Shown: piece by piece, positions 11,793 to 25,000 of the stretch
Layout: the number at the start of each line of letters is the position of its first letter
How positions within the stretch are numbered: position 1 is the stretch's first letter
From: Trifolium pratense
Lineage: Eukaryota; Streptophyta; Magnoliopsida; Fabales; Fabaceae
Direction: 5' to 3'
Assembly (NCBI RefSeq): GCF_020283565.1
Contig: NC_060063.1
Coordinates: 19,844,720 to 19,908,719, forward strand
Length of the DNA stretch: 64,000 bases
Program-made: the position numbers and the translations under genes
The notes under the pieces: model-generated
Told to the model about the DNA's origin: nothing
The model's input: only the letters and a program-made list of their open reading frames with translations
Databases searched by the model: none

Positions 11793-11804
11793 GTATTTAT
11801 TGCT

Positions 11805-12090
11805 TTCTAAATAATGAGGACAACACCCATCTCTCCTATCTTTGTTCGTTTAGTATAGGAGTGTGGGAAACAATTTATAGATGGGTAGAAAAAAGTTTAC
11901 CATTGATTGTTTAGACACATGGTAAAAACTAAAAAAGACAGGCGCATTGACTACTATTTGGAAACTTAGAAATAATGTAATTTTCAATAGAATTATTCCC
12001 AATGTTTCTTCTCTTTTGGATGACATTAAAACTATCTCTTAGGAGTGGTTTAAAAGTTGATATCGTCGCAATTCTTATTTTTCTTTTCTC
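11805..12090 (+). pseudogene. LINE ORF2 C-terminal remnant
   Basis: Two frames separated by shifts read EDNTHLSYLCSFSIGVWETI then YRWVEKSLP, and a little downstream TTIWKLRNNVIFN followed by LDDIKTIS.EWFK. The order 'HL...C...VW...W', then 'IWK.RN..IFN', then 'W.W' is that of the zinc-finger tail of plant LINE reverse-transcriptase proteins. It is short and broken by frameshifts and stops. Confidence 0.5.
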
Positions 12091-12099
12091 GGACAGTCT

Positions 12100-13039
12100 T
12101 GACCCTGACGCACTTCAAAAAGATTATTTGCCGCGGTGAGGGCCAGTAATTACTGGCAAAACATTTGAGTAGAATGAAAAATTTGATTATCAGTCTGATA
12201 CTTATGTCTAGTCCCTTCTATCTCATAAGAATTTATCCACTATCAATCAACAGATCTCAATGATTTGTGAGTTTATCGTGATTATCTAAGCATATACTAG
12301 CTCCAGCTCAATTATAAATAATGTTTTTCATTTAATCAATTATTCCATGAATAAAAAAAATAAATTTGTACTTATAATTAAAACCGGAGCAGTACATCAT
12401 AACCTCTTAACAAAGAATAAACACTTTAAGAATGAACTTAAATGTTCTTAATAATATTGAGGTTAAATTTTATTTTTCTTTGATATTCAGTCTTTCAATT
12501 ACATAATATTGTTAACAATCACAGAACAGAATTCTTTTCCATTGAATATCTTTTTCAGAGCGATACATGACATATCTATTAATAGAATCTAATACTTCAT
12601 TAACCACGTAGTGTGAACTACATTAACCATTTATTGATGTTAATATTCAGTCTAAAATTGATGTTAATGTAATATTTGAGTCCCATATTGCTCTTTAAAT
12701 CAAAGCAAGTTTGCAAAATTTCACCTTAAATAAGAATGGGTGTAATTTATAAAACCGATGCATCAGAAAAACTAACTGTTATATATATACTTATATATGC
12801 TTGAACTATTAACAAATCCTCTTTCTCGAATAGGACATGTAAACCATATATCCCACGGTATCATAACTATTTATTTCTATGCCTACAACATTGTTTAAAA
12901 TGTTACAGAGTAACAAGGCTCTCCTCATTTGTCAAAAAAAAAAAAAAGGCTCTCCAGTAAGGCGCTCGGTGTGATGTATAGAACCACAAACAGGGGTGGT
13001 GCAATGACGATGAAGAAAACTTTCGTGAAAATATAAGAG
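12100..13039. other. intergenic DNA downstream of the NPSN gene
   Basis: AT-rich with no supportable gene; the right part probably includes the NPSN 3' untranslated region and its polyadenylation signal. A tail-only insertion lies at 12915-12954. Confidence 0.5.
12915..12954 (+). mobile_element. tail-only micro-retroposon (locus 2)
   Basis: AAGGCTCTCC stands on each side of an insert that reads TCATTTGTC followed by about a dozen A residues. The insert ends in the same TTTGTCAAAA word as the insert at 47215. Confidence 0.5.
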
Positions 13040-16000
13040 TTAATCAAAATGTTCTCCAGTCCTTACATACAAAAGTCTCCTAGATTGAGCTGGAGGCGCC
13101 AATCCTGGGATATCTCTAATATCTTTGTTGTGTGGATTCACAATCTGCAAAATCTCAGTTCCAGTTAAAAAAAAAAAGTGTATAGTGTTGGCATTGTACA
13201 TACAATCGGTATCTGTAAGGAACTTTATGCTAGATTACATGAGGGGGAAATATATATATTCACAAGATAATACGATTAATAGATGGACGAAGATAATTTA
13301 CCTTTACAACAATGACGGCAACTACACCGCAGACAATAAGGAACAGAAAAAGCATGATGCACTTATCGGTTGCTACCTGATATAACAAGGTAAAAACACT
13401 TTAGTTTCACGAAAATGTTAGGAGTATAGTGAATGGTTCATAAACACACTGAAAGTGAGACCTTTCTACCGATCTCCTTTACAAGCTTGGAAGCCTTCTT
13501 AATTGAGAACTGAATTGAATCAAGCTCGTTAACAATACGACTCATCTGTTCAGTCTGCACAATTTGATAATAGAAAAAAAGTCAGAAGTGTGGCCAGATA
13601 CACTGTTCCATTTAAAAAATATATACACATTGTGCAAATAAACTTACTTGGCTTTTTATGGTAGTGGCAGTACTGGTACCTACTTCAATTGTTTCATGTA
13701 CAACCTACATTTCAATATAATGATAAGAACAAAGGTACAAGGGCAACAAAGTCATAAATGTTAAAAGAGAATTACCTTCTTAGATCGTTCTATAGCCTGA
13801 TCAGTCTCATCCATTGTCTTCATTCCAGCATTGATAAATTCTTGATTGGACATTTCTAGAGGACAAAGCCAAATATTTTAATGAGATATATCTTTCATTA
13901 ACCACACATACAAGCATAAACATCCCAAAAAAAGCCCAGTCCCAAGCCCCACATATGAAATATCATGCATCTGCAAAGATAATGCCTGAAGTAAGCCACG
14001 GCAAAAAATTAGCATATAAAATACATGCTTGATGAGTAGATAAAGAATGGATATAACAGAAAACACAAATACAGATAAATAATTTCCAATGCAAATTGAG
14101 AAAAGCTCCCTTCAGCTCATTGGTATTATTAGTTACAACTTCACTTGAATCAATTGAGGTTTTCTATTTCCTCTATGCTGCTTTTGAAGTAAACATTTCA
14201 TTGTTCAAGGGTCAACTCCACTGGCTAACGTACATACTATCATCCATTCCAATAACTTAAGGTGCTTCATTTGATGGGGATTGTTTTAACCTTATCTCTA
14301 AGAGGTCCTTCCATAAGTTATCTTTGCAACAAGTTGGCACAAATAACCTCCTAAATTTGAGCGACATAGTCTAGGTTCAGTGTTTCGAAATTCAGCGCTC
14401 CATGTAAATATAGTGGTTAGGAAAATTTCAACTTTGTATCCATTATAAAAATATTGAATACATGGTGTAGTTGAGATGCAAATTTTAGCAACTTCTTTTT
14501 TCTTTCTCAATAGAATTAACAAGCTCCACAATGGCATCTACCAAAGGCCTGGGTCCAATGTAGAAGCAGTGTGCGATTGAGAAATTCACCAAAGGGTGGG
14601 GAAGTTGGTTATTGAGAAAGAATGAGTGTTGTCTCTGTTATATTGGAAAGAATAGAATATAGGAGGCCAGTGTCCTCTTTCTTATCTTGCTTATATATTC
14701 AATTCCAATTTCATAATACAATTTTAGTTTAGATAATAGGACTATATCCCATCAACTGGTGTTTTCATTGGAAATTTGACTTCAAAGAATATGCGAATGA
14801 GGATGACCACTCAACGCTTGGGAGCTTTGGAGACACAGATGACGGACCTTGAAGTTAGCGGATAGGAATGTGAATGTGACTGATAAAATAGACATTGATT
14901 ATGGGCCTAAGCCCAAAGTGTGGAGAATATATTCTAGAAGGAAAGGAAAAGATAACGAATGATGAGGTGTCAGTGTGGTGCATGGAATGCATGCGTCGTA
15001 GTAACTACATAAGGAAGCATAGTAGTAAGAATAAAGTTAGCTAAGAATTGAGATATTCCTTGGTAGGGTCACTTTATGTGATTTGGGCAGAATGCTCCGC
15101 GTTTTGTGGGCTAATAGCTATATTGCTGTTAGTTTGTTATCCTCTTTCCATTTCAATTTCCTTTGTAATCACAGATTCCACTAATAAAATCCTTTCACTA
15201 TCGTATTATTATCATCATATTTCATCTGTTCATAACCTAAATTCTACAAACATATTCACATACCTATCAAATTGGTCCGACCTACCGGATCAGCCACCGC
15301 TTTTGATCGTGTTCGTAGATGCCAAAGAGAACCACAAAACCTAAGATGGGAGATCGAGTTGAAAATTTGGAAGTCACTGTTGGAGCTTTGGATGAAACAG
15401 TAGGAGGAATAAAAGCGACGATGGACTTGTTGGTGCTACAAATGCAACAACAGAGTAAGATGATGGCTGAAGTGACGAAGAAGTTGGGAATTACACAACC
15501 CACTTCGTCTAGAGAGGATTCAGTTGAGGAGGTTCAAATTCCACCTCCAGTGACAACAGGATCGGTTGAAGCATCGTCTCAGAACGAGTCACGATGGGCT
15601 GGTAAGAAGGTGAAGTTACCAGTCTTCGAGGGTGACGATCCCGTTGCATGGATCACACGAGCCGAAATCTACTTCGACGTACAGAATACAACAGATGAGA
15701 TGAAGGTGAAGCTATCACGTTTGAGTATGGAGGATCCTACGATCCATTGGTTCAATTTGCTACTTGAAACAGAGGACGATCTGTCCCAGGAGAAATTGAA
15801 GAGATCTCTGATCGCTCGTTATGGTGGTCGAAGGTTGGAAAACCCATTTGAAGAGCTATCAACACTACGACAAACTGGCAGTGTTGAAGAGTTCGTTGAA
15901 TCGTTTGAGTTACTTTCATCCCAAGTGGGTAGGTTACTAGAGGAACAATATTTGGGATATTTTATGAGTGGGTTAAAGCCTCACATCAGAAGGAGAGTTC

Positions 16001-19000
16001 GTACTTTGAATCCTGTGACACAGATGCAAATGATGCGAATTGCAAAAGATGTGGAGGACGAGTTGAATGAGGAAGAAGACGATGGAGAACGCAATTACGC
16101 GAAGAAGAAGGGTACTGATCGTTTGGGTCGAAATAATTGGGCTGGATTTTCTTCTAAAACTCGGAGCGGATATAGCCCAAACTCCAAAGACCCGACCCGA
16201 TCCGCTAGCTCAAGTTCCAAAACGGGTTCTGTAGGTTCCAGCCCTAATTCGAACGCATCTTTTTCTTCGACGGGACGAAAAATAGAAAACCATCGCCGAA
16301 ATACATCATCAGAACGGTGGAAGGGAGTGCGAAGCTTTCAGAACGACGAAAGTGAGGAGAGAAGGGCGAAAGGTTTGTGCTTTAAGTGTGGGGAAAAATG
16401 GCACCCAACACTTCACAAGTGCCCTGAGAAATCTCTAAGAGTTTTGATTCTGGGAGAAGGTGAAGGTATGAATGACGAAGGAGAAATTATTTCTTTGGAG
16501 ACACAGGAGGTTGTGGTAGATGAAGAAGATGAAGTGGAGGCTGAGTGTAAAGTGATTGGCGTGTTAGGGAGTATGGGGGAGTATAATACGATGAAACTTG
16601 AAGGTAAATTGCAAAATATTGATGTGGTGGTGTTGGTGGATAGTGGAGCCAGCCATAATTTTATCTCTTCCAAATTAGCTACTGCTTTGGAATTGCCTAT
16701 CACCCACATGGCTGCTAGAAGAATCAAGTTAGGAGATGGACACAAGGTGTTATCTCAGGGAGTTTGTAAAGGAGTCAAGGTCAATCTCGGATCTATGGAG
16801 GTTTCAGTAGATGCTTTGGTATTAGAACTTGGGGGTTTGGATGTGATTTTGGGAGTCTCTTGGTTGTGCACTTTAGGGAAGGTGATGATGGATTGGAAAG
16901 CTCTCACGATGCAGTTTTGGCATGATGGAAAATCAATAACCTTGCAAGGACAAGGTAAAAATGCAGTTGAGCATTGTTATTTAAATTCTTTTTTGGAAGG
17001 TAGTCAGGAAGGATTGAATAGAGACTGGTGGATACCTCAAAATTGAGAAAGCAAGTTCTGATGTAAGCATGAAGCCAGAGCTGGTGGGGCTGTTACAACA
17101 ATATGCTGATGTTTTTCAAGAGAGTATAAGGCTTCCTCCAGAAAGGCCTCAAGTTCATTACATAAAATTATTTCCTGATCATGGTCCAATTAGTGTGAGA
17201 TCTTATAGATATCCTCACCATCAGAATGAGGAGATTGAAAGGCAAGCAGGTGTAATAAGGCCGAGCATGAGTGCTTTTTCCAGCCCGGTGATCCTTGTAA
17301 AGAAGAAAGACAGCAGCTGGAGGATGTGTGTGGACTATAGAGCTTTAAACAAAGCTACTATCCCAGATAAGTATCCAATACCAATTGTTGATGAATTATT
17401 AGATGAATTGTTTGGTGCTACTATTTTTTCTAAAATAGACCTTAAATCCGGTTATCATCAAATAAGAGTTCATAAAGATGATATTCATAAGACCGCATTC
17501 AGAACCCACAATGGACATTATGAATACTTGGTCATGCCATTTGGGATAATGAATGCTCCAGCCACTTTCCAGTCCACCATGAATGATATTTTTAGGCATT
17601 TCTTAAGAAAATTTGTGCTGGTTTTCTTCGACGATATTCTGATATATAGTAAAGACTTAGTGACTCAACAAGAGCATTTGGAACAAGTTTTATCTGTGTT
17701 GATATCTCGCTGTTTTGCTGCTAACAAATCCAAATGCAAATTTGGATGTGATGAGGTTGATTACTTAGGTCACATTATTTCTGGACATGGTGTATCTGTG
17801 GATCCTGGTAAGATTAAATGTAATAAGGATTGGCCTATTCCAAAAAATGTTAAGGGTGTACGAGGATTTTTGGGCTTGACTGGATACTATAGAAAGTTCA
17901 TTAGGGATTATGGCAAGATTGCAAAACCCCTAACTGAACTGACTAAGAAAGATAATTTTGCTTGGGGACAGGAAGCTACAGATGCTTTTAAGAAATTGAA
18001 ATTAGTTATGTCAACTTCCCTTGTTCTTATTTTACCCAATTTTGATCTACCTTTTGAGGTGGAATGCGATGCAGCAGGTAGAGGCCTTGGAGCAGTTCTT
18101 ATGCAGAACCGACAACCGATTGCTTTCTTTAGTAAAGCTTTGTCTGAGGGTAATTTAGCAAAATCAGTTTATGAGAAAGAGCTTATGGCCTTGGTTTTGT
18201 CTATTCAGCATTGGAGACATTACCTTTTAGGCAGACAGTTTGTGGTATATACAGACCACAAGAGCCTGAAGCATTTTTTACAGCAAATAGTTTCATCCCC
18301 GGACCAACAATGTTGGTTAGCAAAGTTACTAGGTTATCAGTTTGAAGTAAAATACAAACCTGGGTTGGAGAATAAGGTTGCTGATGCTCTTTCAAGATGC
18401 CATGGAGAAATGAATGTGATAGTATCTTCTCCTAAATGGTTGGAAGGGAAGCAACTATTAATGGAGGTGTCACAAGATGCTAGTATTTAGAAGATGATGA
18501 CAGAATTAACAGCAAATCCGGAGTCTAAACTTGGATTCTATGTGCAACAAGGTGTGCTATTCTATAAGGGAAGATTAGTCATTGCTGCTGACTCTCCCTC
18601 TATTCCTTTATTGCTCAAAGAATTTCACAACACTCCTTTAGGAGGACATTCTGGGTTTCTCAGAACCTACAGAAGAATAGCTGACAATATATATTGGGTA
18701 GGAATGCAGAAGACTGTGAGAGATTTTGTTAGAGCTTGCGATGTCTGCCAAAGACAGAAACATTCAGCTACTACACCAGGAGGTTTATTACAACCTTTAC
18801 CAGTTCCTCATGCTATATGGGGAGACCTTTCCATTGATTTTATAACTGGTCTACCCAAATCAAAAGGGTATGAAGCAGTTTTAGTGGTGGTGGACAGGTT
18901 ATCAAAATACAGTCATTTTGTTCTGCTCAAACATCCTTATAATGCTAAAACTATAGCTGAGCTGTTTGTCAAAGAAGTGGTCAGGTTACATGGTATTCCT

Positions 19001-22000
19001 TCTTCTATCATCAGTGACGGAGACGCAATATTCATGAGCCATTTTTGGATGGAATTGTTCAAGCTACAAGGAACAAATATAAAAATGAGTAGTGCTTATC
19101 ACCCGGAGACGGATGGACAGACCGAAGTAATAAACAGATGCTTGGAAGGTTATTTGAGGTGTTTCGCTTCAGATCAACCAAAATCCTGGTCTCATTGGCT
19201 GCCGTGGGCAGAGTACTGGTATAACACTACATACCACATTTCCATTGGTAAAACGCCTTTTGAAGTTGTCTATGGCAGGTCTCCTCCTAATATAGTGAGG
19301 TTTCTTAGTAATGAAACAAAGGTAGCTGCGGTAGCACTTGAACTCAGAGAAAGAGATGAAGCTTTAAATCAATTGAAAATGCATTTGCTTAAAGCTCAGC
19401 AGCAGATGAAAAACCAGGCCGATAAGAAAAGAAGATCAGTGCAATTCGATGTTGGAGAATGGGTCTTTCTTAAGTTAAGACCTCATAGACAACAGTCAGT
19501 GGTCAAGAGAATTTATCAGAAACTGGCTCCTCGTTATTATGGACCTTTTCAGGTCATGGAAAGAATGGGAGCTGTAGAAAATAATAAGTGAATACTGTTA
19601 TGTGTTATTCCTCAGCTCAAAGGTTTAAATAGGAAGAGTACAAACATAAAAGGAAATAATAGATAAGCTTAGAATCTCCTAGAAATAACAAACTAGGAAA
19701 CTAAATATTTTCCAACACCCCCCTCAAGTTGGTGCATAGATATCTGTCATGCCCAACTTGCCGATCAAATGCTCAAAGGTGGGTCTTGCCAAACTTTTGG
19801 TTAAGATATCTGCAGTTTGCTGACCCGAAGTTACAAAAGGTAGACATATGATTCCGGCATCTAACTTCTCTTTTATGAAATATCGATCGATCTCAATATG
19901 CTTGGTTCTGTCATGTTGAACTGGGTTATGAGCTATGTTAATAGCGGCTTTACTGTCAGAGTATAATTTCAATGGAAGCTCAATTTTCATCTTAAGCTCT
20001 TCTAGGACTCTGTGGATCCATAATCCTGCACATATACCTTGAGCCATAGCTCTAAACTCAGCTTCTGCACTACTTCTTGCTACAACTCCTTGTTTCTTGC
20101 TCCTCCATGTCACAAGATTACCCCAAACATAGGCACAATATCCAGAGGTTGATCTTCTATCAGTAATCGAACCTGCCCAATCAGCATTGGTAAAGATAGA
20201 CACATTTCTTTCACTAGTCTTCTTAAAAAATAATCCCTTTCCAGGATTTGCTTTCAAATATCGCAGTATCCTATAGACTGCCTCAAGATGTTCCTCAAAA
20301 GGAGAATGCAAAAACTGACTTACTACACTAACCGAGAAAGCAATGTCAGGTCTAGTGTGTGACAAATAAATCAGTTTTCCAACCAATCTCTGGTACCTTC
20401 CAGTATTAACAGGAACACTACCTTCTTCCCAAAGTTTTGCATTAGGATCCATGGGAGTATCTGCTGGTCGACATCCACCCATTCCTGTTTCTTTCAATAA
20501 ATCTAGAATGTATTTTTGTTGGTAAACTACAATACCATCTTTTGATTGAGCAACCTCCATACCAAGAAAATATCTCATGGATCCCAGGTCCTTGATTTCA
20601 AAGTCTAATGCTAATTTCTCTTTTACTCTTGTCATTTCAACTATATCATCTCTAGTAAGGACGATATCATCAACATAAACAATTAGGACAGCAATTTTTC
20701 CATCTTGGGAGAACTTTGTGAACAAGGTGTGGTCAGTTTGTCCTTGAATGTACCCTTGTTTCTTCATGGAATAAGTGAATTTTTCAAACCAAGCTCTAGG
20801 AGACTGCTTTAATCCATACAAAGACTTATTTAGTTTGCATACATTTGATCCAAACTTGTCTTCAAAGCCAGGAGGAATGTCCATATATACTTCTTCTTCT
20901 AAATCACCATTGAGAAAATCATTCTTAACATCCAACTGATGTAGGGGCCAATCTAAGTTAGAAGCACGAGACAAGAGAATTCTGACAGTGTTCAATTTTG
21001 CAACAGGAGCAAAAGTGTCTGAGTAGTCTATACCATAGGTTTGAGTAAAACCCTTAGCCACCAATCGAGCCTTGTACCTTTCGATTGACCTATCTGAATT
21101 ATACTTCACAGTAAACACCCATTTGCATCCAACCGTCTTCTTGCCATCCGGTAGTGTCATAACACTCCAGGTTTTGTTCCTTTCAAGAGTTTTCATCTCC
21201 TCAAGTACACCTTCCCTCCACTTTGGAACTTCTAGAGCAACCTGTACATTTTTTGGAATCTCTACACTAGACAATTTTGAGGTGAAGGCAGAAAAAGACG
21301 AAGACAAATTTGAATATGATATAAAATTGGACAATGGGTATTTAATGCAAGATCTAACAGGTTTTCTAATAGCCACAGGTTCATCGATATCAGGATACAA
21401 AATACGACTCTCAGAAACAGAGATAGACTTACCTTTTCTTTTTTTAGGAAGTTGATCATCCCCCGGTTCAGATTCATGACAGTGTTGAGATGTGGACTCT
21501 TCACTTTCTTTGTGATTCTTTCTCACAAAAACCTTTCCTTTCCAAGTCTTGTTTCCTGCTTCAAACCTATTATCTTTATATGACTCATTATTTTGTGGCA
21601 TTTCAATTAGATCACCATTATCATCGTTTTCAAGATTCTCATTGTTTTCTTCATGAGAAAATTTAGGCTCGGATTCACCAAGTTCACTACTCATAACAGG
21701 AGTAGGATTAGATAAAGAATCATGACCATTTTTCGTTGGTACAGAAGTATAAGTCTTAGAACTTTGTGATACCGGCAAAGATAAATTATTAAAAAAACTC
21801 ATGTCCTTAGTTTGAAACGAATCTTCATTTAAATTTCCCCTGAAGATGCTTGTCAAAAAAATGTTTGTTTTCAAAGAATGTAACATACATGGTGACAAAC
21901 ATTTTCTGGTTTTTTGGATCAAAACATTTATATCCCTTCTGGGTTGGAGAATACCCAACAAAAACACATTTTATAGCACGCGGTTCGAGTTTTCTAATAT

Positions 22001-25000
22001 TCTTATGTTCATGAACAAATGCAGTGCAACCAAAGATTTTTAAGGTCAAATCGTTTGAAACACGATGATTAGGAAAACATTCTTTCAAAATATGAATTGG
22101 AGTTTGAAAATTAAGAACTTTGAAGGGCACTCTGTTAATTAAGTATGCAATAGTTAAAACTGCTTCACCCCACAAATAATTTGGTACTTTACTTGCGAAA
22201 AGTAAAGCTCTAGCCACCTCCAACAAGTGCCTATTTTTCCTTTCTGCAACTCCATTTTGTTGGGGAGTGTTAGGACATGAACTTTGATGCACAATTCCAT
22301 TTTCACGAAAAAAATCACTCAATATTGTGTTAAAATATTCTTTGCCGTTATCACTTCTAAATACTTGAATATTTGTTTGAAATTGATTTTGCACCATTTT
22401 AACAAAATCTTTTACGGCCTGACAAACGTCAGATTTCCCTTTTAACAAGTACACCCAACAAACTCTTGAGTGATCATCTATAAATGTGATAAACCATTTT
22501 TTATGAGAAAGTGTACTCGTTCGGTTAGGGCCCCAAACATCACTGTGAATAACAGAAAAAGGTTTTGATGGTTTGTAGGGCTGTAATGGAAAATGAGAAC
22601 GATGATGTTTTGCAAATTCACATGCTTCACATTTAAACAAAGACAAATCCTTATTACGAAATAACTCAGGAAATAAGTGTTTTAAATAAGGAAAACTAGG
22701 ATGACCTAATCGTGAATGCCATAACATAACATCATCATTATTATTATTCAGAACTAAAAAAGATTCAAAGCATGAACTTATTGGTTTGGAAGGTAGTTGT
22801 GATTCAGGTTCAATGTCGAAGTAGTAGAGTCCTCCACTCTCCTTAGCACTACCAATCATCTTCCCCGAGTTCACTGACAGACATGAGACTACAAGATAGA
22901 TTTGGGACATCAAGAACATCTTTAAGGGTTAAACTTGGAGACAACACAATCGAACCTTTACCTGCAATGGCTGAAAAGGATCCATCTGCAATTTTTATTT
23001 TATGGTTACTATAAGAAGAAAACAGAGTAGAATCACCTGTCATGTGATCACTTGCACCCGAATCTACTATCCAAGCACAACTGAGACTGACACTAAAAAG
23101 GGCAGAAGTACATTTTGGGGCAACAGAGCCAGAAAGAGTGTTAGATTCAAGAATTTTGTACAGTCTGTCTAGTTGTTCCATCGTGAATGAAAGCTGAATT
23201 GAAGAAGACTGTTGCTCTTGATCAGAATTACCGGCTTGAAATGTATGACCCTCACCTCCACCTTTGTTCTTCCGATTTGAAGGTCGCGGAAGACCACGTA
23301 ATTTCCAACATTGAAAAATAGTATGTCCCAAACGATGACAATATTTGCATTCACGACGGTATTTGAAAGTGAATGATCGTCGTCGAGAATAAAAAAACGT
23401 CATAATTAATAATCTTAGCCAAGTAGTACCGGAAGCAGCAAAGAAAAAAGTAACGCCGGTGAACAGTACACGCGAACAGTAATTCCATGAACAGTAATTC
23501 CGTGAACAGTACCACCAAATGAACAGTGTCGTATGAACAGTACCACGGTGTGAACAGTGCCGCACAAAATCAGTTGTCGTTGTCGGATTGTAAACACGAC
23601 GGCAGCTAGGGTTTTGCGGAAGCGAGACCCCCAAAATCGGGAGCTCTCGATACCATGTAGAAAATAATAAGTGAATACTGTTATGTGTTATTCCTAAGCT
23701 CAAAAGTTTAAATAGGAAGAGTAGAAACATAAAAGGAAATAATAGATAAGCTTAGAATCTCCTAGAAATAACAAACTAGGAAACTAAATATTTTCCAACA
23801 GGAGCAGTTGCTTATAAGTTAGCTTTACCTCCACAATCCAAAATAAATTCAGTTTTTCATGTCTCCTTGTTAAAGAAGGCAATTGGTAATTATCAAGTTC
23901 AAGGTGAACTTCCTAAAGAGCTGGAAAGTTCTCCTAATGATGATGTGTACCCTGAAAAGGTATTGGGCAAGAGGTTAACAGTGCAGGATAGGATAACAGT
24001 TTCTCAAAGCCTTGTTCAGTGGAAGAATAAATCATTAGATGAAGTCACATGGGAGGACGATGATGTGTTGAGAGGACAGTTTCCTGAATTTAACCTTGAG
24101 GACAAGGCTGTTGTTATGGAGGACGATGTTGATAGGAATGTGAATGTGACTGATAAAATGGGCATTGATTATGGGCCTAAGCCCAAAGTGTGGAGAATAT
24201 ATTCTAGAAGGAAAGGAAAAGATAACGAATGATGAGGTGTCAGTGTGGTGCATGGAATGCATGAGTCGTAGTAACTATATAAGGAAGCATAGTAGTAAGA
24301 ATAAAGTTAGCTAAGAATTGAGATATTCCTTGGTAGGGTCACTTTATGTGATTTGGGCAGAACGCTCCGCGTTTTGTGGGCTAATAGCTGTATTGCTGTT
24401 AGCTTGTTATCCTCTTTCTATTTCAATTTCCTTTGTAATCACAGATTCCACTAATAAAATCCTTTCACTATCGTCTTATTATCATCATATTTCATCTGTT
24501 CATAACCTAAATTCTACAAACATATTCACATACCTATTATTAGCATCAGAAGTCAAATGACATTGGGACATTGCCATCAGAAGTCAAATGACATTGGGGC
24601 ATTTCCATTATGTGACATTGACAAAGTATACAACATTGTTTAGTGAACTCTCTAAATCGTTCCAAAAGATGAGCACAGAGATACCCACCAGATTCCTGAG
24701 ACAACAAATACCAATTTCAAGCTCAATGTCATCAACCGATGGTTCAATCTCTCTCACATCCCTAGAAGACTTACGCTTGACAGCAAACCGAGTGGAGTTG
24801 TCAACTTTTATCAGTGAAGTTCTAATAGGTTAGATTCTTAAGGCGGGGTCGTATTGCGTGATACACAACATGGCACCGAAGATTCAAACACAAATTACAC
24901 AAATTTGCATGGAGGAAATGACTAGTCACTTGTTAAAGGTTTTGTGAGACCCAGATCCACAACTGAGTTGGGAAACACATAATATAAGCTGTCATTGATG

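Larger units (their letters stand above)
19573..23800 (-). mobile_element. copia-3, nested in gypsy-2 integrase
   Basis: LTRs of 145 bp (19573-19717 and 23656-23800) differ at about three positions. GGAGC flanks both ends (19568-19572, 23801-23805), a clean 5-bp target duplication, and the gypsy-2 frame continues across it. On the minus strand a primer-binding site TGGTATCGAGAGC directly follows the 5' LTR and a polypurine tract (TTGAGGGGGG) precedes the 3' LTR. Coding order is protease, integrase, RT, RNase H, as in Ty1/copia. Gag is mostly missing, so it cannot move by itself. Confidence 0.93.
17069..24232 (+). pseudogene. gypsy-2 RT-RNase H-integrase-chromodomain, split by copia-3
   Basis: The frame runs from 17069 to a TAG at 18488-18490, continues in the same frame to 19572, and resumes in phase at 23806-24232 once copia-3 and one target-site copy are set aside. 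RT shows LKSGYHQIRV and the active site FFDDILIYS near 17622; RNase H follows to about 18400; integrase shows the HHCC finger and HPETDGQTE near 19100; the chromodomain (SLVQWKNKSLDEVTWED) lies at about 24010-24060. Compared with gypsy-1, about six residues are missing in RT after EIERQ. Stop, deletion and insertion all indicate a dead copy. Confidence 0.9.
14861..24539 (+). mobile_element. gypsy-2 chromovirus with aberrant 5' end, holding copia-3
   Basis: LTRs of 302 bp lie at 14968-15269 and 24238-24539; I count about eight differences. Between them lie gag-protease and pol, split by a copia element. TTAGC occurs at 14855-14859 and again at 24540-24544, fitting a 5-bp target duplication. 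Unusually, the left copy is followed, after one extra base, not by the LTR but by 107 bp (14861-14967) matching the 3' internal end of this element (24131-24237). Chromodomain and short LTRs suggest a Reina-like chromovirus, an inference. Frameshift, stop and a small RT deletion make it non-autonomous. Confidence 0.88.

Noticed and set aside
13040..14066. The 3' NPSN exons as a separate truncated pseudogene
   Set aside because: Phases and splice sites match the exons beyond the transposon nest exactly and the joined protein has normal length.
14298..14537. 79-codon minus-strand frame
   Set aside because: No motif, and it lies in intron sequence next to the old gypsy leader.
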